Assembly: GCA_033439265.1 (NCBI GenBank)
Contig: JAVTVX010000024.1
Span: 9,779,001-9,843,000 of the forward strand
Source: Dillenia suffruticosa
Taxonomy: Eukaryota > Streptophyta > Magnoliopsida > Dilleniales > Dilleniaceae
Direction of reading: 5' to 3'
Length of the DNA stretch: 64,000 nucleotides
Part shown: positions 35,479 to 48,539 of the stretch, one piece after another
Layout of the letters: every line of letters starts with the position of its first letter
Position numbering within the stretch: the stretch's first letter is position 1
Notes under the pieces: generated by a model
Database searches by the model: none
What the model was told of the DNA's origin: nothing
What the model saw: only the letters and a program-made list of their open reading frames with translations
Made by a program: the position numbers and the translations under genes

Positions 35479-38154
35479 TGTAACACAAAAAAAAAAAAAG
35501 TAGCGGAGTGCTGTGTTTTGAGACAAAGCGCAGTACCCCCCAATTTGGGATTAAGGCTTTTAGCCCTAATCTTTCCCCTCTCTCTCTTCCTCTTTCTCTC
35601 TCCCCGACTCCTCATCTCCCCCGCCGCTCTCTCTCTCCGTCCGTTCCTCTCCCGCGGCCGTGCTTTCCTCCGCCACCACCATCGTCGCCGCGTCTCCCTC
35701 TCTCTTGTTTATCTCTCACTTTCCCTCTCTCTTTGTATCCTTCCCTCTTAGTTTCTCTCTCTCTCCGCTGTACACTCTCTCGCGGTCTCCTCCACTGCAC
35801 GCTCTTGTAGCACGCTACCAGCGTGAGCGCACCAGCGCGAGCGCGACCCTCTGCGCGAGCACAGTGTGCGACCCACTGCGCGCTCAACCTCGGGCAACTG
35901 CCCGCTCTCCCTTGCGCGACTGCTTGCTCTCCCGAGCGCGAGCGTGCACTGTATGCCCTCCCGAGCGTGAGCGATCATTGCGCGCCTCTGAACGAGTCTC
36001 TGTACGCTCCTGCATGAGCGCCAGCACGCCCCTGCGCGCCTCTGCACGCTCTTGTACGCCTCTGCATGCTCCTGCACGAGTGTTAGTGTGCCCCTGCATG
36101 AGCGCCAGCATGCCCCAGCACGAGCTACCCTACGCCAGCGCACCCCCCAGCGCGACTTCTCTTGCGCGAGCGTGCCTCACAGGGTGCGATCCAGCTCACG
36201 AGCATGAGCCCTGGCCTGCGAGCTCACAACCCATGAGCCCATTGCGGCTTGCTGACCCGCAAGCCCACTAGCGAGCCAGCCCATCAGCCTGCCGGCCCGC
36301 CGGCCCGTCAGCCCATCAGCCCGCCAAGCCCGCGGCCCACGAGCCTGCGACGGCCTGTGACAGTCCGTGAGCCTCTGCGAAGGTAAATGACTCAAAGTTC
36401 GATTTTCACACTAAGGTTTCAAATTTCTTTAGTAATTGGACTGAAATTGCTCACAATTGTTTCAAATTTGGAAACATTTAGATTTTAAATCAAACCGACG
36501 GACGAACGAAAGCTAGATCTGAGATCCGAGGAATCCTAGGTGAGAGAAAGGAAATCTCTTTAACTCTTGAATAAATTTTGTCAAATTAGATTGTATTGGT
36601 TGGAAAGAAAATTGAAAATCCCTTACTAGGCCCTTATTTGATATCGAATTGTGATGATTAATTAGGAAAATCTCGTTGGAGACTCGAGTGGTCAGATTTG
36701 AATTGGTTTTGAAAATAAAGAGTGATCACCCTCCCGTATACGGTGAGTGAGATTTATTCAATACTTTTGTTTAATGTGTAAACCCTGTTTTAAAATATTT
36801 GTTAAATGAGCATGATTTGTAGTGTGATTGAAATGTTTTGACTGGTTTTGAAATTGATTTTTATGAACCGATGGAGTGTCCAAAACTGTATTGAAATATT
36901 GAAATTATGCATCTATGTAGTTGAACTGTATAATGTGTCATTTTATGCAATATGTTGCATTTGGTTTGTGAACCTGATTTCGGCAATTTTGATACGATTT
37001 TGAATTTGGCCTTGAGGGCTTTGGTATGTATTGTTCCGTAGCTACGAAGGATACCGTGAGAGACGCTTTGGTGGCATCCGGATATGCCTAGGCCTGGGGC
37101 ATCCCACGAGTTGTCGTGATTTTTATTAACGACACGGTACTAGCCAAGTTGAACCCGAAAGGGGGAGAATTTGGATACTCTCTCCAAGTCTAACACCTGG
37201 ACGAGATTCGTCACCAATGCCGGGGTAGAGAGCACTTTAAATAAATTTGCATATAATATCCCCGGTGCGCCTATCATAGGTCGCGGTAGACCTCTGCCAG
37301 GATATTTTCGGCTGGCAGCTCTATGATTTTTAATTACAGTGCTTTGGATGCATATTTGATTTGAAAATGCGTGCTAATGATACATTATTGAAATTAAAAG
37401 CATGATGATTTGAAATATGATTCGTATACTTATAATTTGACACTCCAGTTTCACACTTCATATTTGACGATTGCATTGACCCACTCACTCACTGAGTATT
37501 CTTCCCCGAGTACTCACCCCTCATTTCCTTTCTTGTTTCAGAGATAGTATTTGACAAGGAGCGTTGCTTTAGGACGATCGGTATCATTGGGAGATCTGAT
37601 TTGGAGTTGAGAAATGATTATATATTTCTACTGTAAAATTTGTATTGGTAATGTATATGCATTCTGGGGTCTATAGACGACCATTGTGAAATTCTGGGAT
37701 AACTGTATAAATATGGATATTTAAATTATGGAACTCTCATGTCATTGCACAACATTGTATTGAGCCATTTCTTATTCGTTGCGTTTGTATTTGGGAATGT
37801 GTTAGGTCTTAGAAATGTACTCTAGGATCGCTCGGTGCTACCTCTAAATCATAGGAGGGGCGATTGGCGGCTGTCCATGCCTTTGACGGGGGCATGACAG
37901 TAGAGGTTTGTGGCTAGATTGTTGAAAATTTTTATAGCCTTGTATTATTTGGATGTTGGCTGTGAGATTGTTTGATTTTGGAGAAGTCGAGATGACCATT
38001 TGATTATATTACAGGATGGTTGTGATTTATACATGATAAATTATATTTGAAAAACCTCTGAAATATGGAGAGATTATCTCTGATTTTCTGTAAAAATACA
38101 GCCGGCGTTCAGAATAACGGGCGGCTGTTCACGATCCTGATTCGGGGCGTGACA
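35479..38154 (+). repeat. 5' LTR of the plus-strand chromovirus
   Basis: It starts TGTAACAC and ends GGGGCGTGACA. A CT-rich start (35580-35770) is followed by a GC-rich low-complexity stretch (about 35810-36390) built from GCGCGAGCG and GCCCGC-like words, then AT-rich DNA. Several ORFs on both strands here come from the skewed composition and are not genes. Confidence 0.9.
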
Positions 38155-38161
38155 GTTGGAT

Positions 38162-38175
38162 TGGTATCAGAGACC
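38162..38175 (+). other. Primer-binding site of the plus-strand chromovirus
   Basis: TGGTATCAGAGACC, complementary to the initiator tRNA-Met 3' end as used by most plant Ty3/gypsy chromoviruses. Confidence 0.85.
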
Positions 38176-38479
38176 AGGTAAGAGCTATGTAGGAAGAGAG
38201 TTTTGAAAACATTTCCAAGTGTGTTGGTCTTTAAAATCCTCAATGCATGAGAGTTTCATATAGTCATGAAGTCCCAGTGCATGGTCATAGATATATGAGT
38301 TCATCTATTTTAGGGGGTTAGATACGGTTGTATCTAACCTAACATGCTATATTCTTCCCCCATTAAACTAAGAATTTCATTTTTTTGTGAGGGTAGCCAT
38401 GCTATGACTAGTCCAACATTCTTGAACCATGCCTATTTTTTTTAGCGATACCTAATAAGGATCCTTCTCTTGCAGAAGT

Positions 38480-39830
38480 ATGATGACCTGACGGAGCACC
38501 CGTCTTGCCCCACCAGAGGAATTAGCGAGCCGGAGGATCGTTCCTCGACTCACATGCTACCACCGGCACCTACTCAGCTAGCTGCTCAGGCTGAGACTCC
38601 TGTACCCACACTCGACGCCTTTCGGTAGGTGTACGAGTGGTACGTTTCGTATGGGGTCCAGATTTCGCCCCCACTACCTCCTACAGCGGCGCCTGTACCT
38701 GCAGCAACGCCAGTTCTTTCGGCATCGGTTCCACCACCAGTGGTCTGTCCTTCTACTTTGTCTGAGCCGAGTGAGACCACATCGGTTGCTCTTAGACGGG
38801 TACATGAGTTGACTCAGTTGGTTAAGGAGGCCCGTCAACTGGGGTGCACTAATTTCCTGGGGCTTGGTGAGGCTACGGTAGCTAAGCATTGGATTAATCG
38901 CACCCGTAGGATTTTGACCGATCTGGGGATTGGAGAGGATCTTTGCCTGAAAGTGGAACAGCGATTATTAAAAGGAGAGGCCCACTTATGGTGGGAGGCC
39001 CTCACTGATGAGGCGACAGAGCTACTGCGGTGGGACGACTTCCTTCAGGAGTTTGACCGCAGATTTTTCCCACTCTACCAGCAAGATCGGATGAGGTCAA
39101 AGTCGGGACGCTTACACAGGGGTCCAAATCTGTCTCGGAGTATGAGGCAAATATGCAGAGACTTGCCGCATTCGTACCGGATCTGGCCACACCTCAGTAT
39201 TTGCGCTTCAAATTTGAGGACGGTCTTTGCCTCAACATAAAGAAGTATATGACTGTTATCTCACAGTTTACATTGGCCGAGGTGATAGACTCTGCTCACC
39301 GCGCGGAGGCTTTGGTCCTCGTAGAGGCTAAGCAAAGAGAGAGCAGAGAGCAGAAAAGAAAGAAAGAAAAGTCTTATTTTGCGCAGAACTCTAAGAGGGG
39401 CAGGGGATCCAGTTCGTACGGAGGTAGGATCTGGATTTCCTGAGCCGGGACGGAGACAGTACTCCCAGGGGTTCAGACAGCCCACTCCGACTCACCCTGC
39501 ACAGTATACTGCTCAACGGCATCCTTATTGCCACAGGTGCAATAGATCCCATCCGATAGGAGCTTGTTCAGTGATTGTCACTTGCTTCCACTGTGGGAAG
39601 CTGGGACATATTAGGAGTTCTTGCCTTGAGTTAGGACTCGGAGGATAGAGTTCACTGAGCCGCACTAGTACTCCTCGTATGGGACAGCAGGGGCAGCCTG
39701 CTCGGCCAACAGCTTCTACTCCCAGGGTGACCACCGGGAGTAACACAGTGCAGACCCAGGCACGACAGTAGCCTAGGGCTCAGGCTCGAGTTTATGCCAT
39801 AACGCAGGAGGCGCCCAGGCGAACCCCGAC
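38480..39830 (+). pseudogene. gag of the plus-strand chromovirus
   Basis: Reading pieces include FLGLGEATVAKHWINRTRRI, LLKGEAHLWWEALTD, WDDFLQEFDRRFFP and AEALVLVEAKQRESREQKRK. A CCHC zinc knuckle follows (CFHCGKLGHIRSSC, about 39587-39627). The order and spacing are typical for Tekay/Del gag. Fossil. Confidence 0.88.
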
Positions 39831-40079
39831 ATCATCATAGGTACTCCTCCTTCTGATCCTGTAGAATAAGATCTTTATTCATATTTCCACTTCTTTTGGG
39901 GATGTCAGCATTGTATCATGATAGTCGTATATGTATTTTATGTTGTGTACCCTTTTGTCGACATGATACTACTTTGACATCTTTGTATACTGAAGTTGTA
40001 AAAACCTTAGAGGCTCAACTATTTTGACATATATATATATATAAATATATATCAAGTTTGAAATTATTCTAAGTTTATG

Positions 40080-40746
40080 TGCATTTTGTTCATTGATAGG
40101 TACTCTACCTATTTTCGGAATAGATGCTCGTATCCTTATAGAAACGGGGTCTAACTATTTGTATGTGAGCGATCAATTCTTTCGACATTCTAACAGGCCG
40201 CTCTCATCTTTGGATGAGGAGCTATTGGTCATCACTCCTCTGGGTGAGCAGATTGTGCGCGGTACAGTATATAGAGAATGTGAGATCAAAGTTGGGGATA
40301 CAGTGCTGATGGCAGATCTAATCCCCCTCGCCATGACTGATTTTGATGCCATCTTGGGGATAGATTGGCTACATTTGTATCGGGTTTCAGTTGACTGCTT
40401 TAAGAAGCAGGTGGAGTTTCGAAGACCCGGTCAGCCAGTGTTGATTTTTGAGGGTGAGAGGCGGGTTTTACCCCACTGTGTCATTTCAGTTTTGGAGGCC
40501 AGACGCATGATTCGCCGTAGATATACGGCTTACCTGGCTCATATCATTGACATCACTGCTCAGAGACCGAGATTGGAGGATGTCTCAGTGGTACAGGACT
40601 TTCTTGATATTTTTTCTGAGGAGCTACCCGGATTACCACTGGTTCGGGAGTTTGACTTTGAAATCGATTTAGCTCTGGGGACTACCCTTATCTCTATGCC
40701 ACCATACAGGATGGCGCCGGCTGAGCTGAGGGAGCTCAAGGTCTAG
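40080..40746 (+). pseudogene. Protease of the plus-strand chromovirus
   Basis: Open at 40093-40746. It has LPIFGIDARILIETGSNYLY (active-site block), then MTDFDAILGIDWLHLYR and FEIDLALGTTLISMPPYRMA, the protease-to-RT linker of chromoviruses. Fossil. Confidence 0.88.
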
Positions 40747-41950
40747 TTGCAGGAGTTGCTAGATAAGTGGTTTATCCGTCCTAGCACGTTCCCTTGGGGC
40801 GCTCTAGTGCTGTTTGTAAAAAAGAAGGACGGCTCACTGAGATTGTGTGTGGATTACAGGCAACTTAATCGGGTGATTGTGAAGAATAGATATCCGCTGC
40901 CTCGCATAGATGATTTATTTGATCAATTGCAAGGTGGTCAAGTTTTCTCGAAAATTGATCTTTGATCGGGATATCATCAGTTGCGGATTAGGAGTCAAGA
41001 TGTGCCAAAGACAGCTTTTCGCACTCGATATGGGCACTACGAATTTCTAGTCATGCCGTTTGGGTTGACTAATGCCCCCGCTGCATTCATGGATCTGATG
41101 AACAGAGTCTTTCATGACTATCTGGATCAGTTTGTCATAGTCTTCATAGACGATATACTGGTGTATTTGCGGAGTGATGAGGATCATACTCAGCATCTTC
41201 GCACCGTTTTATAGATCCTCCGCGATGAACAGCTGTATACCAAATTTCACAAAATGTGAATTTTGGCTAAGATAGATTGGGTTTTTGGGGCATGTCGTTT
41301 CTGCGGAAGGTATTTTTGTCGATCCACAGAAAATCGATGCCATTACAAGATGGAAGCAGCCGCAGACAGTAACTGAGATCAGGAGTTTTCTTGGTCTGGC
41401 CGGTTTTTACCACAGATTTGTATAGGGGTTTTCCCGAATAGCTACTCCATTGTGTAGATTGATGCGAAAAGATGTCAAGTTTGTATGGGATAACCATTGT
41501 GAGGCGAGTTTTCAAGAGCTCAAACAACGGTTGATTATAACTCCGATTTTGGCACTTCCCACCAGTTGTCGAGAGTACATAGTGTACAGTGATGTTAGCC
41601 GACAAGGGTTGGGTTGTGTTTTGATGCAAAATGGTCGGGTGATCGCCTATGCCTCTAGACAGTTGAAAAAACATGAGGTGAATTATCCGACACACGATCT
41701 GGAGCTCGCAGCCATAGTCTTTGCATTGAAGATATGACACCATTACTTGTACGGGGTGACCTGCCAGGTGTATACTGATCATAAAAGTCTGAAATATTTA
41801 TTCATCCAGCGAGAACTTAACCTGAGATAGAGGAGATGGTTAAAACTCCTCAAAGATTATGATCTTGTCCTTGATTATCATCCTGGCAAAACCAATGTGG
41901 TTGCTGATGCCTTGAGCCGAAAATCAGTTTCATTGTTGATGAGGATCTCT
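40747..41950 (+). pseudogene. Reverse transcriptase and RNase H of the plus-strand chromovirus
   Basis: Blocks in order: [60 protein letters not shown], the catalytic [20 protein letters not shown], and the RNase H block [20 protein letters not shown] with [20 protein letters not shown]. Fossil. Confidence 0.9.
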
Positions 41951-41959
41951 GCAGGTCCA

Positions 41960-43205
41960 TACTAGAGGATGCACACTCCTCGGCTTATGCCTTGCACCCG
42001 GGTAGTACAAAGATGTATTGAACTATTCGGGGCAACTATTGGTGGTCAGGTATGAAGAAGGACATTGCGGAGTATGTAGCTAGATGTTTAGTATGTCAGC
42101 AGGTGAAGGCTGAGTATCAGAGGCCAGCAGGTTTACTACAGCCTTTTCCTAATCCCGTATGGAAGTGGAAAATGTGACTATGGACTTTGTTATGGGATTG
42201 TCGCGGACTTAGGCTAGATATGATGCCATTTGGGTAGTAGTCGATCGACTCACCAAGTCCGTCCATTTCATCCCGATGCGCAGCGACTCTCGATTGGAGA
42301 CATTGGCACGCCTATACATAGATGAAATAGTCAGACTGCATAGGGTTCCCATGTCCATAGTTTCGGATAGAGATCCGAGATTCACTTCTCGATTTTGGCC
42401 CAAGCTGCAGGAAGCTTTGGGCATACGGCTTAGTTTTAGCACAGATATTACCTACAGACAGATGGTCAGTTGGAGAGAACCATTTAGACACTCGAGGATT
42501 TGCCTCGGGCTTGTGTTATGGATTTTCGGGGTAATTGGGATAGGCATTTACCGCTATGGAGTTTGCATATAATAATAGTTATCAGGCCAGTATCGGCATG
42601 CCACTCTATGAGATACTTTACAGCAGAAAGTGTCACACCCCATTGTGTTGGGATGAAGTAGGTGAAAGACGCCTTACTAGTGTTGAGTTAGTTGAGGAGA
42701 CTAAGGAAAAGGTCAGGGTAATCTGCGAGTACTGAAAGCCGCCCAAGACAGACAGAGGGTATATGCGGATCGCAGACGCCAACCTTTAGAATTTGAGGTG
42801 GGTGATATGGTATTTTTGAGGATTTCTCCCTTGAATGGACTCGTTCGATATCGGCGGCGGGACATGTTGAGCCCCAGATACATCGGCCCGTTCCGTATCC
42901 TCAGTAAGGTTAGGAGTATGGCATACAGACTAGAGCTGCCAGACGAGTTATCTCGAATCCATGATGTCTTCCATGTATCAGTGTTGAGGAAGTACATCCC
43001 AGATCCTTCGCATATTTTGGAGCCTTCGCTAGTAGAGGTACAAGAGTACTTGAGTCTACCTGTTCAGCCAGTGGCCATACTTGACTAGCAGATTCAGCAA
43101 CTACGGAACAAGGAGGTATCTCTTATCCGAGTGCTATGGCGCAACGATCAGGTCGAGGAAGAGATCTGGGAGCCCGAGAAGGCTATGAGGATCAAGTACC
43201 CCTAG
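41960..43205 (+). pseudogene. Integrase with chromodomain-like end, plus-strand chromovirus
   Basis: Traces of the zinc-binding start (CLVCQQVKAEYQRPAGLLQP), the DDE core ([28 protein letters not shown]), then the GPY/F region (LSPRYIGPFRILSKV; IHDVFHVSVLRKYIPD). The end reads LIRVLWRNDQVEEEIWEPEK, the chromodomain-like tail that marks the Tekay/Del group. Fossil. Confidence 0.88.
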
Positions 43206-43268
43206 TTGTATGCTGTTTAACCTTCTTTTAGTTTCGAGAACAAAACTTATTTTTAGGGGGTTAGAAAG

Positions 43269-43484
43269 TATAACACAAAAAAAAGTAGCGGAGTGCTGCG
43301 TTTTGAAACAAAACGCAGCACCCCCAATTTGGGATTAGGGCTTTTAGCCCTAATCTTTCCCCTCTCTCTCTCTTCCTCTTTCTCTCTGCTCGACTCCTCA
43401 TCTCCCCGCCGCTCTCTCTCTCTCCATCTATTCCTCTCCCGCGGCCGTGCTTTCCTCCGCCACCACCATCGCCGCCATCACTAT
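43269..43484 (+). repeat. Truncated 3' LTR of the plus-strand chromovirus
   Basis: About 215 bp collinear with the start of the 5' LTR (both contain GTAGCGGAGTGCTG and TTTTAGCCCTAATCTTTCCC), ending in CACCACCATCGCCGCC. There it joins gag sequence of the opposite-strand element. Confidence 0.88.
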
Positions 43485-43985
43485 CGAGTGGTGGTGGAGG
43501 AATCTCGGCTGTAACAGCCGGTCGAGGTGCTGGGGGTGGCGCTGGTGAGCGTGCTTGAGTAGAGGAAGCAACCTCTGGTACTCGTGGCTCCTCAGGTGCC
43601 CTAGGTGTATCAGGCACTATAAGACCCTCAAGTGAGGTGAATCTAGCACCCCTCTTACCACGTCTAGGTGGCACAATTCTGCGAAAAGAATACATTGTTA
43701 TTAAATAGAAATCAAGAGTTAGGGTTAGTTGCTCCGTAACTAACCCCCTAAAAAAATGAACTATAATTCAAAGCATTTGAATGTGAAATAACGGGTTAGA
43801 AGCGTTATATATCCAACTCCATAATCTAAAGAAACTTATATGCCTATGGCCAAGTATGAGACTTTAAAGGATTGTATAAAACTCTCTAATACATTAAGAA
43901 CTTTTAAAACCAAGTTACTTGGGAATGTTTTCAAATCATTTTATACAATATAGCTCTAAACTAAGGACTCTGATACCAATAGAAC

Positions 43986-46430
43986 TGTCACGCCCCAAAC
44001 CGGGATCGTGAACAGCTGCCCGTTATCTCTGGATGCCAGCTGTATTTTTACAGAAAATCGGGCAGAACCACCCTATAAATCGGAGGTTTTCCATGTACAA
44101 TTAAACCTGTATTATCAAAATCAACCTGTACTGTAAACAAATGGTCATCCCGGCCTCTCCAAAATTAACAAACACTACCATCAGCATCCAGAACAATGCA
44201 AGGCTACAAGTTTTTAGCAGTCCTAGTCACAGACCTCTACTGTCATGCCCAAGTAGAGCATGAGCAGCCGCTACATCGAGTGGACCTAATTTTTATCTTA
44301 TATGTAATAATTTTCCCAAATAACATTTAAATATATACAATCGCCTTAATACAAATAAAATATGAGAGTTAAATTATACAGTCATCCCAAAATAAGTACA
44401 TGGCCAATTACGGATCTCAATGTTAAGACTTCGCAGGGTCGAAACTAAATTAGAAGTAAATCTCACCGTCAGAAATATCAACTCCGCTTTAGAGCCTGTA
44501 ACGTCGCTCTATCACAATAAACTTGTCTGAGGAGGGAAAAGAGAGGGATGAGTGAGATGGGAAGATACTCAGTGAGTGAGGGGGATAATATCAAGCATAA
44601 ATAACATGGGTGAACAATTGGAGTGTCAAATAACATCATTTGAAACAAAAATTTACATTTCGCGGCAAAACATGATATGTTTAGCAATTTGAAATCATTT
44701 AATCAATCACACGATAACAAACATATATGCATCAATTTAAAATCAAGTAATATCAGAGCGAGCAAAAAATGATCCTGGCAAAGGTCAACCGTGACCAAGG
44801 ACAAGCGCATCGGGGGTTTTATTATGCATAGACTTTAAAACGCTCTCTATCCCGACGTTGGCCATGAGTTCGCTGGGGCTAACTCATTAACATGTATAGG
44901 ACCCCGCCCGGTGCTAGACGGTGGCGTCACATACCTCCTCCCCCTACGTGAGTTCAACCGGCTACGCCTATAGCCTTTAGAATAAACGACATTTGCGGAT
45001 ATCTCCTGCAGAAGCGTATCCAGGCAACCCGTGCCTCTACAAACGTCCTTCGTAGCTACGGAATCATCATAATATCACAAGGGCACAACGTCCCAGGGCA
45101 CAACGTCCCATAAGTAAAATCATATCATCACATAACTAGTGGGCATCTGACCCACATAGTTCATCAAAGCATTTCAAGTCTGCGTGCCAATACGTTTCAT
45201 CAAATCATTTCAAAACAGCATATTAATGCAACGACAGAAAAGGAAATTTATCAATTTTCAAGTAATGGCACAAGTTTTGTTTTCATTTTAAACCATTGAT
45301 GCATAGTTATCGTAAACATATTTCAAGACACTCCAATAATCACAAAATGGTTTTGAAATTCAATATCATACGTCAGATCCATACATATCAAAAGTATATT
45401 TTATCGAAAACACGATAGAAAATACGTTTTACTATTTTATGTAAGAGATTAGAATCTCACTCACATATTTAGGGAGGGTGATCACTCCCTATTTTTCAAC
45501 GACTCTCCAAAAGACAAACCTAATCAAATCATAAAATTCTTATATCAAATAAAACCCTAATAAGGGATTTTATCAACAAAATTTATTCAAATTTCGAAGT
45601 GGGTACATTTCTCTCACCTAAAGTTCCTCAGCTTTCAGACCTAGCTGTCGTTCGCCCGTCGGGTTGGTCTAAAACCGTAATATTTCCAAATTTTAAATAT
45701 ATTAGAAACAACTAAATTTCTAACACCAAACCCTAGAATTTCAACCAAATATAGTCGTTACCTGCAGTACAGAAGATGCAGGTGAGCTCTCGAAGGGGAA
45801 AGCCGGCCGCGGGCTCGAGGGCCGTCACAGGCTCACGGGCCGGTAGGCTGGTGGGTTAGCGGACTGGCCCGCTGGTGGCTCGCGGACTCTCAGCCAGGCT
45901 TGCTGGCCGCAGCGGGCTTCACGGGTCGCAGTGGGCTCGCGAGTCAGCAGTGGGTGCACGGGCCGAAATAGGCCGCGGGTTGCAGTGGGCCGCTGCTGGA
46001 CTGGGCCTTGGGCCACTGTGGCCTGCTCACTGGCTAGGGCTTGAGTTCGCACAGAGGGTCGCGTTGGAGCGCTCTGGCGCTCGTGCTGGCATTGCGCTGG
46101 CTTGCGCAGGTGTCGCGAGCTGGCTCGCGCAGGGTCGCGCGTTGGGTCGTACTGGGTCACGTGCTGGGTCGCTCTCTGGCTTACGCTGGGCCGCGTGCTG
46201 GGTGGCGTGCTGGGCCGCGTGCTGTCTCGTGATAGGTCGCATGCTGGCTTGTGTACTGGCTCACGAGGCTTGCGATGGCTCGAGGCGGCAACGTTCGCGG
46301 GAGGGCGGATCTGCGCAGTGGCGTGCTCGTGGGAGGGAGGTCGCGCTGCGGCTGGGTGCGGTGGCGGAAGGGAGAGGTTGCGGCGGAGGAGAAGAGAAAG
46401 AGAGAAAGAGGGAGAGAGGGAGAGAGGGAG

Positions 46431-46506
<76 letters not shown>

Positions 46507-46587
46507 AAGAGAGATTGGGGAAAAAGAGGGATTGGGGCTTTTTTTAGCCCCAAATCCCAATTTTTTTTTTTTCTTTCTGGTGTTACA
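43986..46587 (-). repeat. 5' LTR of the minus-strand chromovirus
   Basis: The plus-strand reading starts TGTCACGCCCC and ends GGTGTTACA, the inverse of the family LTR. It contains the GC-rich low-complexity stretch at about 45790-46380 and a long (GA)n run. It is followed by GTTTA. Confidence 0.9.
46433..46501. repeat. (GA)n microsatellite in the LTR
   Basis: An uninterrupted AG run of about 34 units. The LTRs at 35479 and 43269 have only short CT-rich tracts at the matching place, so this is an expansion in one copy. Confidence 0.95.
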
Positions 46588-46657
46588 GTTTAACTGAAAT
46601 ATAAGCCATAAGTGAAAGAAAAACAATCAAGTACCAACCATACTTTCTTAATAAGTG

Positions 46658-46662
46658 ACCTT
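46658..46662. repeat. Target-site duplication ACCTT, left copy
   Basis: Left copy of the solo LTR target duplication; the right copy is at 57047-57051. Confidence 0.85.
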
Positions 46663-48539
46663 TGTTACGCCTCGAGTTGGGGTCATGAACTACCGCCCGT
46701 TATCCTAGATGCCGGCTACATTTTTATAGAAAATTGGACAAAAATTCCTCATATTTTGGAGATCTCCCAAGTACAATTTGACCTGTATATCCACATTCAT
46801 CCTATAAATAAACAAATGGTCATCCTGACCTCTCCAAAATCAATCACTGCCATAGCCAAAATCCAGAACAACGCAAGACTATAAAATTTTCCAACAGACC
46901 TATCCATAAACCTCTACCGTCATGCCCAACTAGAGCATGAGCAACCGCCACACCGAGCAGACCTAAAATTCTACATAATATACAACAATTTTCCCAATTA
47001 ACGTTTAAATATATACAATCGTCTCAATGCAAATAAACTATGAGAGTTGCACAAAAAATATACATAAATTATATAGTCATCCCAAAAATAAATAAATAAG
47101 TACATTTATCGACTAAAATCTCCAATAATCGAAGTGGAAGATATGGTAACGTCCATACCCAAACCCAGTACTATCAATTCCACGTCGCAACACTAATTTT
47201 TCTTCAGTCCAAAACGAATCCTATGGGGAGAAAGTGAGGGGTGAGTATCTATGGGAAAATACTCAGCAAGTGAGGGGATTGACACCGTGCTATCAATATC
47301 AAGTGTGAACTTGGAGTGTTGAAGCATATAACACAATATCAAATGTGCGAAAAATAACGTGTTGTTTCAAGAATAACATATCTCAAGGCACACACAACAA
47401 AATAGCATATGCATCCATTCATGTATCAAATCACATATGTAGAGCCGGCCGAACAAACAACCCCAGCAATGGTCTACCTAGACCAAGAACGGGCGCATTG
47501 GGGGTTTTCAACTATGCAAATATCTAATAATGGCTCTCTACTCCAATGTTGGCCACAGTTTACTTCAATTAGCCTGTAAATAATAATAATGATACATATA
47601 TATAGTCGGCCGTGTATGGTGTCCTGCCCAGTACGAGACAGAGGTAAACTCATGTTCTCCCCGATGAGGGTTAACTTGGGACACCCATACACAAGACGAT
47701 CTGACTGATACCTTCAGCCGAAGTGTATTCGGGCACAAGGGGTGCCTCACCAAATGTCCTTCGTAGTTACGGAATGCTATAGGAAGTATATCACCATATC
47801 ACCAAGTTGGCCGGGCACGTAGCCCCATATATCACATCATGTCGCCCGGACATATAGCCCCATGCATTGTAACATAATTTCGGCCGGGCGTATAGCCCAA
47901 AGATTTTATATAAATCCATTTAAAACTATGTGCCAATACAGTGGAACCATTAAAACATGTCAATATGTCAAAAAGGTGGCACAATATCAGTTATCAAACT
48001 CATGGATGCATAATCTATAAAATCAGCAGTTGAGACACTCCAATGGTCACAAAAATATGTACATATACTTATCAAAATCCAAACATTCAGTTTTCACACG
48101 TATAAAAATCATGTCATTTGAAAATCGGTAAAACATGATTTGTCAATCAATAGAAGATGTCAAAGTCCCACTCACTGTTCTAGGGAGAGTGGTCACTCCT
48201 TATTTTCAAAACAAATCCAATCTGACTCGTCGAGTCTCCAAAAAGATCAAGCTAATCAGATTATCAGAATTTAACATCAAATTTCAAGTATTATAGAGTT
48301 TATCTATTTTTCCCAAATTTGTACAAATCTTAACTTTTCAATTTTATGAATACACCCTAATGTCATCAGTTGCATTTCATTTATAAACAATTAGTGTACC
48401 TTTAAACCAAGTCAAATTCAATCCTAAAACTACTCAAGGTTTGAAAGAAGTCTTAAAATAAATAATTTTTCTATAAGATGGAAAATCTTTAGAAAATCAT
48501 ACGCTTTTCGATTCCCATCCAAATGTTCAAGCTATCACT

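Larger units (their letters stand above)
35479..43484 (+). mobile_element. Tekay/Del-like chromovirus (Ty3/gypsy), 3' LTR truncated
   Basis: Plus strand. 5' LTR at 35479-38154 (2676 bp, TGTAACAC...GTGACA), initiator-Met primer-binding site TGGTATCAGAGACC at 38162-38175, gag, protease, RT, RNase H and integrase with a chromodomain-like end. A purine tract follows near 43250, then only the first ~215 bp of the 3' LTR. The aligned LTR starts differ by about 11 substitutions plus small indels, suggesting a few million years. Broken, with about ten breaks across gag-pol. It begins inside copia gag; no matching target duplication can be checked because the right end is lost. Confidence 0.88.
43485..46587 (-). 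mobile_element. 5' end of a minus-strand chromovirus relative (LTR, primer site, gag start)
   Basis: Read leftward: a complete 5' LTR (43986-46587, 2602 bp), an initiator-Met primer site (about 43965-43978), a leader, and the start of gag at 43695 (FRRIVPPRRGKRGARF, then a Pro/Ala-rich stretch). It stops at about 43485, where the truncated LTR of the plus-strand element begins. The rest of the element is missing. Its LTR is related to, but clearly diverged from, the 35479-38154 LTR, so it is a separate copy. Confidence 0.85.

Noticed and set aside
35612-36395. Several long overlapping ORFs on both strands (Ala/Arg/Pro-rich)
   Set aside because: They fall in the GC-rich low-complexity part of a chromovirus LTR, where stop codons are rare by composition. 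Overlapping open frames on both strands and no conserved domain argue against genes.
45825-46626. ORFs of up to 242 residues on both strands
   Set aside because: Same GC-rich LTR array plus a (GA)n run giving poly-Ser-Leu or Arg-Glu text; not coding.
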